Assembly (NCBI GenBank): GCA_038207745.1
Contig: JBBQZL010000064.1
Location: forward strand, 1-12,483
DNA length: 12,483 bases
Origin: JBBQZL01 sp038207745
GTDB lineage: Bacteria; Actinomycetota; Thermoleophilia; Solirubrobacterales; 70-9
Direction: 5' to 3'
Numbering within the stretch: the first letter of the stretch is position 1; each line of letters begins with the position of its first letter. The notes beneath the pieces are model-generated. The model saw nothing but the letters and a program-made list of their open reading frames with translations, was not told the DNA's origin and ran no database searches. Below are positions 1-6,137 of the stretch, piece by piece. A program made the translations under genes and the position numbers.

Positions 1-51
1 GGCGCGCTGCGGACCTCGATGGCCACCTGTGGCTACGAGGACATCCGCTAA
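1..51 (+). CDS. guaB3: 3' end of GuaB3-family IMP dehydrogenase-related protein (partial)
   Basis: Only the last 16 residues before a TAA at 49-51 are visible (GALRTSMATCGYEDIR). This matches the C-terminal segment of GuaB3/IMP dehydrogenase-like TIM-barrel proteins of actinomycetes, which end in a pattern like LRxxMAxxGYxDLKEFQK. Family members are related to IMP dehydrogenase, which oxidises IMP to XMP, the substrate of the GuaA protein encoded next door; the exact role of GuaB3 is less settled. The stop falls where the family normally has the Glu of the KEFQ motif, and the next codons read FQRAEVMVAP in the same frame, so the natural end is probably at 201 (see the next entry). The call rests on a short segment, and a full IMP dehydrogenase GuaB is the main alternative. 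Confidence 0.72.
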   Translation, partial: GALRTSMATCGYEDIR

Positions 52-201
52 TTCCAGCGTGCCGAGGTGATGGTTGCGCCGGCGCTCCAGAGTGAGGGAA
101 AGAAGCTCCAGCGCGAGCAACATGTCGGGATGGGTGCAAACGGCAGGGGGCCGGCCGCGTCCGAGGCCCCCCCAGAGCAAGCCGCCGTCACGGATGGCTG
201 A
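52..201 (+). other. Continuation of the guaB3 reading frame beyond an in-frame TAA
   Basis: After the TAA at 49-51 the same frame stays open for 49 codons to a TGA at 199-201. The first ten residues (FQRAEVMVAP) continue the family's C-terminal motif, followed by a charged stretch (EGKKLQREQ) and an Ala/Gly/Pro-rich tail. About 78% of third positions are G or C, as expected for coding sequence here. The frame ends by overlapping the guaA start in ATGGCTGA (194-201), a typical coupled-gene junction. One G-to-T change (GAA to TAA) would explain everything seen. It could be a sequencing or assembly error, a true truncation of the last ~50 residues, or readthrough; the sequence alone cannot decide. 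Confidence 0.6.
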
Positions 202-1756
202 CCCCGGCGAGGCCCTGCAGGCCACCGAGAGGGTGCTCGTCCTCGATTTCGGGGGCCAGTATTCACAGTTGATTGCGAGACGGGTGCGCGAGTGCGGTGT
301 ATTCGACGAGCTGCTTTCCGCCGACATCTCGGTTGAGGAGATCCGCAGCCGTGAGCCGAAGGCGTTGATCCTCTCGGGCGGGCCGGCCTCGGTCTACGAG
401 TCCGGCGCGCCGCCGTTTCGCGCCGAGCTGCTCGAACTGGGCATCCCTGTGATGGGCATCTGCTACGGAATGCAGGTGATGGCCCACGCGCTCGGCGGCA
501 AGGTCGAGGAGGCCCCTTCGGGCGAGTTCGGCCGCACCGAGCTGACCCTGACGGGGGACGGCGGCAGGCTTCTTGCAGGTCTCCCCGAGCAGCAGAGTTG
601 CTGGATGAGCCACAGGGACGCGGTCTTTGCACCACCGGAGGGCTGTGCTGCTCTTGCGTCGAGCCCCGGCTCGCCGGTTGCCGCCTTCGAGGCGCCCGAC
701 CGCGGCCTCTACGGAATCCAGTTTCATCCCGAGGTCGTCCATACCCCCTACGGCACCGAGATCCTGACCAGGTTCCTCCGCGACGTCGCCGGCTGCCGGG
801 ATCGCTGGACGCCCGAGGGTGTGGTCGAGGAGCAGATTCGCGCGGTTCGGGTGCAGGTGGGCGATGGCAAGGTGCTCTGCGGCCTTTCCGGCGGAGTCGA
901 CTCCTCGGTTGCGGCGATGCTCGTCTATCGCGCCGTGGGGGAGAAGCTGACCTGCGTATTTGTCGACCATGGCCTGATGCGGATGAACGAGGCCGAGCAG
1001 GTGGTCGCGGCCTTCGAGCAATTTGGCATCCCGCTGATTCACGTCGATGCGGAGGAGCGCTTTCTTGCCAGGCTCGCCGGCGTCGTCGACCCCGAGACCA
1101 AACGGAAGATCATCGGCGAGGAGTTCATCCGGGTCTTCGAGGAGGAGGCCGACAAGCTGACCGATGTCGACTACCTCGTCCAGGGCACCCTCTACTCCGA
1201 CGTGATCGAGTCCGGCGGGAGTTCGGGCGCGGCGACGATCAAGTCGCATCACAACGTCGGTGGTCTCCCGGAAGACATCGACTTCGAGTTGGTCGAGCCG
1301 CTGCGGATGTTGTTCAAGGACGAGGTCCGCGCCGTCGGTGCCGAGCTGGGGCTGCCCGACCGCCTGGTCTGGCGCCAGCCATTTCCGGGGCCGGGTCTCG
1401 GGATCCGGATCGTCGGCGGCGAGGTCAATCGCGAGCGCCTCGACATTCTCCGCTCGGCCGATGCGATCCTCCAGGAGGAGGTCAGGGCGTCGGGTCTCTA
1501 TCGCGAGCTCTGGCAATCGTTCTGCGTCCTGCCGGTCGTCCGCTCGGTTGGGGTACAGGGGGACGGACGCACCTACGCCTACCCGATCATCATCCGCGCG
1601 GTCACCTCGGACGACGCGATGACGGCAGACTGGGCGCGGTTGCCCTACGACCTGCTCGAGCGGGCATCGAACCGGATCATCAACGAGGTCCGCGACGTCA
1701 ACCGTGTCGCCCTCGACATCTCATCGAAGCCGCCGGCAACGATCGAGTGGGAGTGA
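194..1756 (+). CDS. guaA: GMP synthase (glutamine-hydrolysing)
   Basis: Converts XMP to GMP with ATP and glutamine in the cytoplasm, the last step of de novo guanine nucleotide synthesis. The 520-residue length fits the family. An N-terminal class I glutamine amidotransferase domain (about 13-205) begins VLVLDFGGQYSQLIARRVRE and carries the triad Cys90 (GICYGMQ), His178 and Glu180 (FHPEVVH). The ATP-pyrophosphatase domain has the P-loop SGGVDSS at 232-238. The C-terminal dimerisation domain ends in the conserved KPPATIEWE. I chose ATG 194 because homology begins near residue 13 from it and it overlaps the end of the guaB3 frame (ATGGCTGA). A longer frame opens at 74, but its extra 40 residues are only another reading of the guaB3 tail. 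No clear Shine-Dalgarno precedes 194, so translation may be coupled to the upstream gene, which would matter if guaB3 really stops at 51. Confidence 0.98.
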   Translation: MADPGEALQATERVLVLDFGGQYSQLIARRVRECGVFDELLSADISVEEIRSREPKALILSGGPASVYESGAPPFRAELLELGIPVMGICYGMQVMAHALGGKVEEAPSGEFGRTELTLTGDGGRLLAGLPEQQSCWMSHRDAVFAPPEGCAALASSPGSPVAAFEAPDRGLYGIQFHPEVVHTPYGTEILTRFLRDVAGCRDRWTPEGVVEEQIRAVRVQVGDGKVLCGLSGGVDSSVAAMLVYRAVGEKLTCVFVDHGLMRMNEAEQVVAAFEQFGIPLIHVDAEERFLARLAGVVDPETKRKIIGEEFIRVFEEEADKLTDVDYLVQGTLYSDVIESGGSSGAATIKSHHNVGGLPEDIDFELVEPLRMLFKDEVRAVGAELGLPDRLVWRQPFPGPGLGIRIVGGEVNRERLDILRSADAILQEEVRASGLYRELWQSFCVLPVVRSVGVQGDGRTYAYPIIIRAVTSDDAMTADWARLPYDLLERASNRIINEVRDVNRVALDISSKPPATIEWE

Positions 1757-1923
1757 GTCAGGCCAAGAGCCGCTGGTCCGAGGCGGTATTCCCCCACCTG
1801 CCCAACCTCCACCATGCAATGGGGTGCATAGAGTTGGGATCGTCCAGGGCGGGTGCCCAACCAGGCACGATAGATGTCGTCAGGCGCCCCCAGCTTGAGG
1901 CTGGATACGACGGCCTTGAAGCG
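1757..1923. other. Convergent intergenic region with a chain of hairpins (terminator or structured RNA)
   Basis: This gap lies between the stop of guaA (+) and the stop of the M23 gene (-). I see four adjacent hairpins: CCGC 1770-1773 with GCGG 1783-1786; CCCAAC 1801-1806 with GTTGGG 1833-1838, enclosing ATGCA 1814-1818 with TGCAT 1825-1829; ATCGT 1839-1843 with ACGAT 1867-1871, enclosing GGGC/GCCC; and GTCGT 1876-1880 with ACGAC 1907-1911, enclosing CCAGC 1890-1894 with GCTGG 1900-1904. A second CCCAAC at 1856-1861 could compete for the same GTTGGG. There is no T-tract on either side. The simplest reading is bidirectional termination for the two convergent genes; an independent small RNA is possible. 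I find no tRNA and no convincing protein here. Confidence 0.45.
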
Positions 1924-3105
1924 CTAGCTGTACTTGTCCCAGCCCTTGAGAAGCGGGGTCGGGTTGAGCAGCTTGCCGCCGTTGTACCAACCGGGGGCTG
2001 ACCAGGCCTCGAAGTGGAGGTGGCATGCGGTCGCGTCGCCGGTGTCTCCGACGATCCCGATCTTCTGCCCGGTGCGGACGGTGCGGCCCGCCTTGAACGG
2101 CGAGCGTGAGCGCAGGTGCATGTAGACGAAGTCCTTGTGGGCGGCCTTGCCCCTGATCACGATGTAGTTGCCGCCGCGACCGTCGTAGGCGTTGTAGACG
2201 ACTTTGCCGCCTCTTGCGGCAACGAGTTTGTCGCCGCAATCCGCCATCACGTCCTGTCCCTCGTGGCCGCGCCCCGCCCCGAGGCCATCTCCATATGTGT
2301 GGGCGCCGCGGACCGGGAAGACGAAGCCGTACATCTCGAAGCGAAGCGAAGATCCTGCCTGCTTGCTCTTGGCAGACGATCTCGCGATCCTGCCGTTCAT
2401 CGCCTGGATCCTGAACTTGTAGACGCCGCTCGGCGCGGGCTTGCCGGCCAGCGTGCGCCCGTTCCAGGTGACCGTCTGGTTGCTGTTCGATGGCACCGGA
2501 TCGGGCTCGATGCTTGCGATCACCTCGCCGCCCTTTTTGACCACCTCGACCCGGATCCTGTTGACCTTCTGATCGCTCTGGACGATGAAGTTGAGCTGCG
2601 GCTTCTTGATCCCGAAGAAGTAGGCCTTGCGAGGCGTGGCCGCTGCCTCGGCGATCTGGAGATCGGCCGGCGCGGCAAGCGCGGTTCGGGCGCGGACCTC
2701 GATCACCGAGTGGGAAGGGCCGGAGGCGCCGGAGAATTCGCTCTTGACCTTGACCTTCCCGTCCTCGGCGCCCTTGGGCACCACTGCGAGCGCGGTGGTT
2801 TCGGTGACCTTTCGCGGCTTCACCGAGATTCGGCCATCGGTTCCCGCGAACAGGACCTTGTTGACGCTCTGCATCGATGAGCCGGAAACCTGGATCACAC
2901 CGCCGACGGTGACCTCATGAAGCCCTACGCATTGCTCGAGGCAGATCGCGTCCGTGACCTCCGGGTCCGCGGGGCTGGTGAAGCCTCCGCCACCGACAGC
3001 AGCAGAGGAAACCGCAGCGAGCGTCATCATCAGGGCGACGGCAGACGCCCCGATCAGGAGACTGATCAGCCGTGCCCGGCGTGGTTTGTGGAACCTGGAA
3101 GTCAA
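1924..3105 (-). CDS. Secreted M23-family metallopeptidase with Ig-like domains
   Basis: Predicted exported zinc endopeptidase of the LytM/lysostaphin (M23) type, which typically cuts peptidoglycan cross-bridges or stem peptides. The 393 residues start with a basic segment and a hydrophobic signal (about 12-36, ending SSAA). A TIG/IPT-like beta domain follows (about 62-138), then a FlgD-like Ig segment (about 165-237, with VTWNGRTLAGKPAPSGVYKF) and the M23 domain (about 260-385). The zinc motif is complete: H281-x3-D285 (GHEGQDV) and H362-x-H364 (CHLHFE), with a further His at 330 (YMHL). Cys55/Cys59 and Cys290/Cys361 could form disulphides outside the cell. The start is TTG at 3105: an in-frame TAG lies seven codons upstream, no ATG or GTG lies between, and GAGGAG sits 3 bases before it. 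The gene is single, facing away from rplM, and appears to be under a c-di-AMP riboswitch. Its exact cleavage site is unknown. Confidence 0.93.
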   Translation of the reverse strand: MTSRFHKPRRARLISLLIGASAVALMMTLAAVSSAAVGGGGFTSPADPEVTDAICLEQCVGLHEVTVGGVIQVSGSSMQSVNKVLFAGTDGRISVKPRKVTETTALAVVPKGAEDGKVKVKSEFSGASGPSHSVIEVRARTALAAPADLQIAEAAATPRKAYFFGIKKPQLNFIVQSDQKVNRIRVEVVKKGGEVIASIEPDPVPSNSNQTVTWNGRTLAGKPAPSGVYKFRIQAMNGRIARSSAKSKQAGSSLRFEMYGFVFPVRGAHTYGDGLGAGRGHEGQDVMADCGDKLVAARGGKVVYNAYDGRGGNYIVIRGKAAHKDFVYMHLRSRSPFKAGRTVRTGQKIGIVGDTGDATACHLHFEAWSAPGWYNGGKLLNPTPLLKGWDKYS

Positions 3106-3108
3106 GAA

Positions 3109-3115
3109 CTCCTCT
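3109..3115 (-). promoter_or_regulatory. Ribosome binding site of the M23 gene
   Basis: On the minus strand AGAGGAG precedes the TTG start with a 3-base gap. It supports the non-ATG start and lies directly at the 3' end of the putative riboswitch, where ligand-dependent folding could hide or expose it. Confidence 0.65.
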
Positions 3116-3262
3116 ATCGAGGCCTACGGAGTTAGCTGTCGGGCTCGCGCTGAATGAGTTTGCGCTACAGGCGGAAAACCCGCCTGATTCGCCCCCGGAA
3201 GGTGTCTGGCCTTCCAACGGTTCCTCCGCTTCCCGACGCTCTGTGTGCCGGGAACTCGGCTC
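3112..3262 (-). ncRNA. Putative cyclic di-AMP riboswitch (ydaO-yuaA type)
   Basis: Read on the minus strand, this leader carries the family's signature elements in the right order: a 5' GCCGAGTTCCCGGC (3247-3260), then GCGGAGGAACCG, then GGGGGCGAATC (3186-3196, matching the GGGGUGAAUC element), then CCGACAGCTAACTCCG with GTAGGC (3122-3142), and finally TCGATAGAGGAG. The last part closely follows the Bacillus ydaO element as I remember it (CCGUCAGCUAACCUCG ... GUGAGAGGA). This class binds c-di-AMP and usually turns expression off; in actinomycetes it is known upstream of wall hydrolase genes, which fits the M23 gene here. The edges are approximate. The ribosome binding site abuts the 3' end, so control of translation is plausible. 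No covariance model was run. Confidence 0.85.
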
Positions 3263-3272
3263 TACCCGGCGC

Positions 3273-3278
3273 AGTATA
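3273..3278 (-). promoter_or_regulatory. Candidate -10 box for the riboswitch/M23 transcript
   Basis: The minus strand reads TATACT here, one base from the TATAAT consensus. A start about 7 bases downstream (near 3266) would begin the transcript just before the riboswitch. No good -35 hexamer lies 16-18 bases upstream (GCCAAT at 17), so the promoter may be activator-dependent or use another sigma factor. Confidence 0.5.
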
Positions 3279-3280
3279 GC

Positions 3281-3293
3281 CTCGGGTCCCGAG
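3281..3293. promoter_or_regulatory. Perfect palindrome in the spacer of the M23 promoter
   Basis: CTCGGG-T-CCCGAG is a perfect 6+6 inverted repeat. It lies two bases upstream of the TATACT box on the minus strand, between the expected -10 and -35 positions. This is a typical place for a repressor or a spacer-distorting activator to bind, but in GC-rich DNA it could be chance. No regulator gene is nearby. Confidence 0.3.
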
Positions 3294-3350
3294 CGATTGG
3301 CGGCCAGGGTGCGGCGGGGCGGTGGAAAGGCACCAGAAGCGCGCTCCGTC

Positions 3351-3356
3351 TATCAT
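3351..3356 (+). promoter_or_regulatory. Weak candidate -10 box for rplM-rpsI
   Basis: TATCAT lies 48 bases upstream of the rplM ATG and would give a leader of roughly 40 bases. No convincing -35 hexamer is seen at 16-18 bases. The rest of the 3263-3404 stretch shows nothing else I can name. Confidence 0.3.
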
Positions 3357-3404
3357 GCCGTCTCCGCGCCGAGGCGTTGCAGTTCGCCCGCGCGGTTTTT
3401 CACG

Positions 3405-3839
3405 ATGAAGACCTACGTAGCCAAACCCAATGACCGCCAGCGCGACTGGCTCGTCGTAGATGCCGAGGGCAGAACCCTCGGGCGTCTCGCGACCCATATC
3501 GCCACGGCCCTTCGCGGCAAGCGCAAGCCTGAGTACACGCCGCACATCGACACCGGTGATTTTGTGGTCGTCGTCAACGCGGAGAAGATCCACGTGACCG
3601 GCAACAAGCGCGAGTCGAAGATCTACTGGCGCCACAGCGGATACCCGGGTGGGATCAAGTCCCGGACCCTCAACGAGATGCTCGAGAAGCGTCCGGAAGA
3701 GGTGATCCGCAAGGCCGTCAAGGGAATGCTTCCGCGCAATCGCCTCGCCCGCCAGCAGATTTTGAAGCTCAAGGTCTACGCCGGACCCGAACACCCACAC
3801 CAGGCACAGCAGCCGAAGCCGATGGAGATCCAGGACTAG
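3405..3839 (+). CDS. rplM: 50S ribosomal protein L13
   Basis: An early-assembly protein of the large ribosomal subunit that binds 23S rRNA. The 144-residue length is typical. Family landmarks are DWLVVDAEGRTLGRLAT near the N terminus, LRGKRKPEYTPHIDTGDFVV in the first half, and the C-terminal GMLPRNRLARQQILKLKVYAG followed by PEHPHQAQQP. ATG 3405 gives the family start MKTYVAKP. No clear Shine-Dalgarno is visible in the GC-rich leader (GCGGTTTTTCACG precedes the ATG). The stop TAG directly abuts the rpsI ATG (TAGATG), so the two are one operon, as in most bacteria. Confidence 0.98.
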   Translation: MKTYVAKPNDRQRDWLVVDAEGRTLGRLATHIATALRGKRKPEYTPHIDTGDFVVVVNAEKIHVTGNKRESKIYWRHSGYPGGIKSRTLNEMLEKRPEEVIRKAVKGMLPRNRLARQQILKLKVYAGPEHPHQAQQPKPMEIQD

Positions 3840-4763
3840 ATGTCAGACGACGAGCAGCGCACCCAGGCCGATTCACAAGTGGAGCCTCAGGTAGAGCAGG
3901 TTGCGACTCCGGCCGACGAGACTCCGGCACCCGACGGCGACGCCGCAACCGAGGCTCCGGCCGAGGAAGCACCGGCCGCAGCCGAGGAAGAGGAGACTCC
4001 CGCCGAGGCTCCGATCGCCGAAGAGGCGCCGGCTGTTGAAGAGGCTCCGATCGCCGAAGAGGCGCCGGCTGTTGAAGAGGCGCCGGCCGCTGAGGAAGAG
4101 CCCGCTGCCGCCGAAGAGGAGCCGGCCGCCGACGCTGCTCCCGAGGCTGAGGAGGCTCCGGCCAAGAAGGCCGAGAAGCCTGTCAGGAAGTCCGATCTTC
4201 CCCCGGGTGCCGATCTCGAGCCGCTCGCGATCGAGCCGGATGTACAGATCAGCGCCGAGGAGCGCGCCCGCCTCGAGGCCGAGGCTGAGGAGGAGCAGGC
4301 CCGCAAGGAGGCCGAGCTCGCAGCCGAGTCCGATGACGAGGTTGTCGCGAAGCGCAAGTCCACGAAGCTCGAAGGCGACGCACGATTTCGCGCCACCGGC
4401 AAGCGTAAGAGCTCGATCGCCCGCGTGATCCTGCTGCCGGGCACAGGAAAGATCACCGTCAACAAGCGGGATCTTGCCGAGTATTTCCCGCGTCCCCTGC
4501 ACCAGACGATCGCCCGCCAGCCGCTCACGCTGACCGGTTATGACGAGAACGTCGACGTCCGCGTCCTCGTTCACGGCGGCGGCATCAGCGGCCAGGCCGG
4601 CGCGGTTCGCCACGGCATCGCCCGTGCGCTCACCGAGGTCGACATCGAACTCCGAGGCGACCTCAAGCGTCGCGGTCTTCTCACACGCGATTCGCGTGTC
4701 AAGGAGCGCCGCAAGGCCGGCCTCAAGAAGGCTCGTAAGAAGCCTCAGTTCTCGAAGCGCTGA
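3840..4763 (+). CDS. rpsI: 30S ribosomal protein S9 with a ~180-residue acidic N-terminal extension
   Basis: Small-subunit protein whose C-terminal tail reaches the decoding region near P-site tRNA. The S9 fold occupies about residues 181-307 (RFRATGKRKSSIARV, then GGGISGQAGAVRHGIARAL) and ends with the invariant KKPQFSKR. That part alone equals a normal ~130-residue S9. Ahead of it lie about 180 residues rich in Ala, Glu and Pro, including a perfect 12-residue duplication, then a lysine patch (AKKAEKPVRKSD) and a charged, probably helical segment rich in Glu/Ala/Arg (about 138-170). The start at ATG 3840 immediately follows the rplM stop, and GGAG lies 12 bases upstream. Nothing suggests two separate genes: the frame is unbroken and the codon use coding-like. 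The extension's function is unknown; it is probably disordered. Confidence 0.95.
   Translation: MSDDEQRTQADSQVEPQVEQVATPADETPAPDGDAATEAPAEEAPAAAEEEETPAEAPIAEEAPAVEEAPIAEEAPAVEEAPAAEEEPAAAEEEPAADAAPEAEEAPAKKAEKPVRKSDLPPGADLEPLAIEPDVQISAEERARLEAEAEEEQARKEAELAAESDDEVVAKRKSTKLEGDARFRATGKRKSSIARVILLPGTGKITVNKRDLAEYFPRPLHQTIARQPLTLTGYDENVDVRVLVHGGGISGQAGAVRHGIARALTEVDIELRGDLKRRGLLTRDSRVKERRKAGLKKARKKPQFSKR
4005..4076 (+). repeat. Perfect 36-bp tandem duplication in the rpsI extension
   Basis: Two adjacent identical 36-base units (4005-4040 and 4041-4076) begin GAGGCTCCGATCGCC and encode EAPIAEEAPAVE twice. A degenerate third start (GAGGCGCCGGCC) follows. Identity at the DNA level, including synonymous positions, suggests a recent slippage duplication that could vary in copy number between strains. 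Confidence 0.9.
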
Positions 4764-4779
4764 CCACCCCTCGAACGAG

Positions 4780-6114
4780 ATGACACGAAGGCTCTTCGGA
4801 ACCGACGGCGTCCGGGGAAGAGTCGGCACCGAGCTGACTCCGGAACTGGCTCTCGCGCTTGGTCGCGCTGCGACCGGCGCCCTGGGAATCGATCGTCCCC
4901 AGGTATTGATCGTCCGCGACACCCGGGAGTCCGGCCCGATGCTGGAGGCCGCGCTGGCCGCCGGAATCGCAGCTGCGGGTGGAGATGTTCTCCTCGCCGG
5001 TGTCCTGCCCACCCCGGCCGCCGCGATCCTGGTCCGCAAGCACGGCCTCGATATGGCCGCCGTCGTCTCGGCCTCCCATAATCCGTTCGCTGACAATGGG
5101 ATCAAGTTCTTCTCCGGTTCGGGCACCAAGCTCGACGATGGGACGGAGGCCAGGGTCGAGGAGTTGTACGCGGCCGACCCACCAGACGATCTGGCCACGG
5201 TCGGCCGGGTCAGTGAGATGAACGGAGCTCTCGAGGACTACCTGCGTGCGCTTCAGAGCCAGTTTCCCCTTGATCTGGCCGGCCGGAAGATCGTTCTCGA
5301 CTGTGCGAACGGCTCGGCCTCCAAGGCGGCGCCGGAGATCTTCCGCAGGCTCGGCGCAGAGATCACCGTGATTTCCGACGAGCCCGACGGCCGCAACATC
5401 AACGAGGACTGCGGCTCGACTCACATTGAGAACCTGAAGGCGAAGGTTGTCGAAGCCGGCGCCGAGATCGGCTTTGCATTTGACGGCGATGCAGACCGGG
5501 TGCTCTGCGTGGATGCTGTCGGGACACCCCACGACGGGGACGAGATCACCGCGGTGGTCGCGCACCATCTGCGCGAGCGAGGAGAGTTGTCCGGCGGGGT
5601 CGCGGTCACGGTGATGTCCAACTACGGTTTTCACACGGCAATGGATGAGGCCGGGATCGAGGTCGCGACAACGAAGGTCGGTGACCGTCACGTGCTCGAG
5701 GAACTCCAGCGGCACGGTTGGGTCCTCGGTGGCGAGCAGTCGGGGCACATCATCTACACGCCCTTTGTTCCCACCGGGGATGGAATCGCGGCAGCGCTCT
5801 TGATGATGCGGGCTCTGGGGGATCGGCACCTTGAGGAGGCCGATTCGATGACCCGTATCCCGCAGACACTCGTCAACGTCGTGATCGCCGACCGCGAGGC
5901 GATCGAGGGGGCAGAGGAACTCTGGGAGCAGGTGGAGGCTGAGAACTCGGGTCTCAGAGACCGCGGCCGCGCACTGGTCAGGGCCTCCGGAACCGAACCG
6001 CTGGTCCGGGTCATGGTCGAGGCCCCGACCCGCCAGGAGGCAGATGACGTCGCCGGGCGGTTGGTTGCGATCGTCGAGCGGGATCTGGACGGTTCGCGGG
6101 GATCACACCCCTGA
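4780..6114 (+). CDS. glmM: Phosphoglucosamine mutase
   Basis: Interconverts glucosamine-6-phosphate and glucosamine-1-phosphate in the cytoplasm, on the way to UDP-GlcNAc for peptidoglycan. The 444 residues match the family length. All four active-site loops are present: the phosphoserine loop SASHNP with catalytic Ser99, the magnesium loop DGDADR at 235-240, the sugar loop GEQSGH at 318-323, and the phosphate loop RASGTEP at 401-407. The N terminus RLFGTDGVRG is diagnostic for GlmM rather than general phosphomannomutases. ATG 4780 lies 16 bases after the rpsI stop, and only a weak purine stretch (ACGAG) precedes it. glmS, the enzyme before it in the pathway, follows after 23 bases. Confidence 0.98.
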   Translation: MTRRLFGTDGVRGRVGTELTPELALALGRAATGALGIDRPQVLIVRDTRESGPMLEAALAAGIAAAGGDVLLAGVLPTPAAAILVRKHGLDMAAVVSASHNPFADNGIKFFSGSGTKLDDGTEARVEELYAADPPDDLATVGRVSEMNGALEDYLRALQSQFPLDLAGRKIVLDCANGSASKAAPEIFRRLGAEITVISDEPDGRNINEDCGSTHIENLKAKVVEAGAEIGFAFDGDADRVLCVDAVGTPHDGDEITAVVAHHLRERGELSGGVAVTVMSNYGFHTAMDEAGIEVATTKVGDRHVLEELQRHGWVLGGEQSGHIIYTPFVPTGDGIAAALLMMRALGDRHLEEADSMTRIPQTLVNVVIADREAIEGAEELWEQVEAENSGLRDRGRALVRASGTEPLVRVMVEAPTRQEADDVAGRLVAIVERDLDGSRGSHP

Positions 6115-6137
6115 CGCTCTAACCTTCCTGATTGCTT

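Noticed and set aside
74..193. N-terminally extended GuaA starting at 74
   Set aside because: The extra 40 residues are Arg/Ser/Pro-rich, out of frame with the guaB3 tail they overlap, and unlike any GuaA N terminus; ATG 194 gives the family length.
263..1516. Long minus-strand open frame of 417 codons opposite guaA
   Set aside because: It mirrors the codon structure of guaA, has no recognisable motif, and guaA itself is certain. High GC content makes such antisense frames common.
1757..1923. tRNA, SRP RNA or actinobacterial 6C RNA in the convergent gap
   Set aside because: No tRNA T-arm signature, no SRP GGAAGGAAGCAGCC-like element, and the C-runs are not in hairpin loops as 6C RNA requires.
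1645..1923. Minus-strand readthrough of the M23 stop into an open stretch toward guaA
   Set aside because: The M23 domain is complete before the TAG at 1926-1924. The open stretch has no domain features, and its far part is just the complement of the guaA C terminus.
598..2001. 467-codon plus-strand frame overlapping guaA and the convergent gap
   Set aside because: Arg/Gly/Pro-rich composition typical of an out-of-frame reading, no motif, and it covers guaA and part of the M23 gene.
4005..4076. 36-bp repeats as a possible CRISPR array
   Set aside because: The units are directly adjacent with no spacers and lie in frame within rpsI.
3873..5198. 441-codon minus-strand frame opposite rpsI and glmM, Leu/Gly/Ser repetitive
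   Set aside because: Its repeats are the complement of the GAG/GCC repeats of the rpsI extension. Both opposing genes are clear family members.
6115..6137. glmS ribozyme upstream of glmS
   Set aside because: Only 23 bases separate glmM and glmS; the ribozyme needs well over 100 bases.
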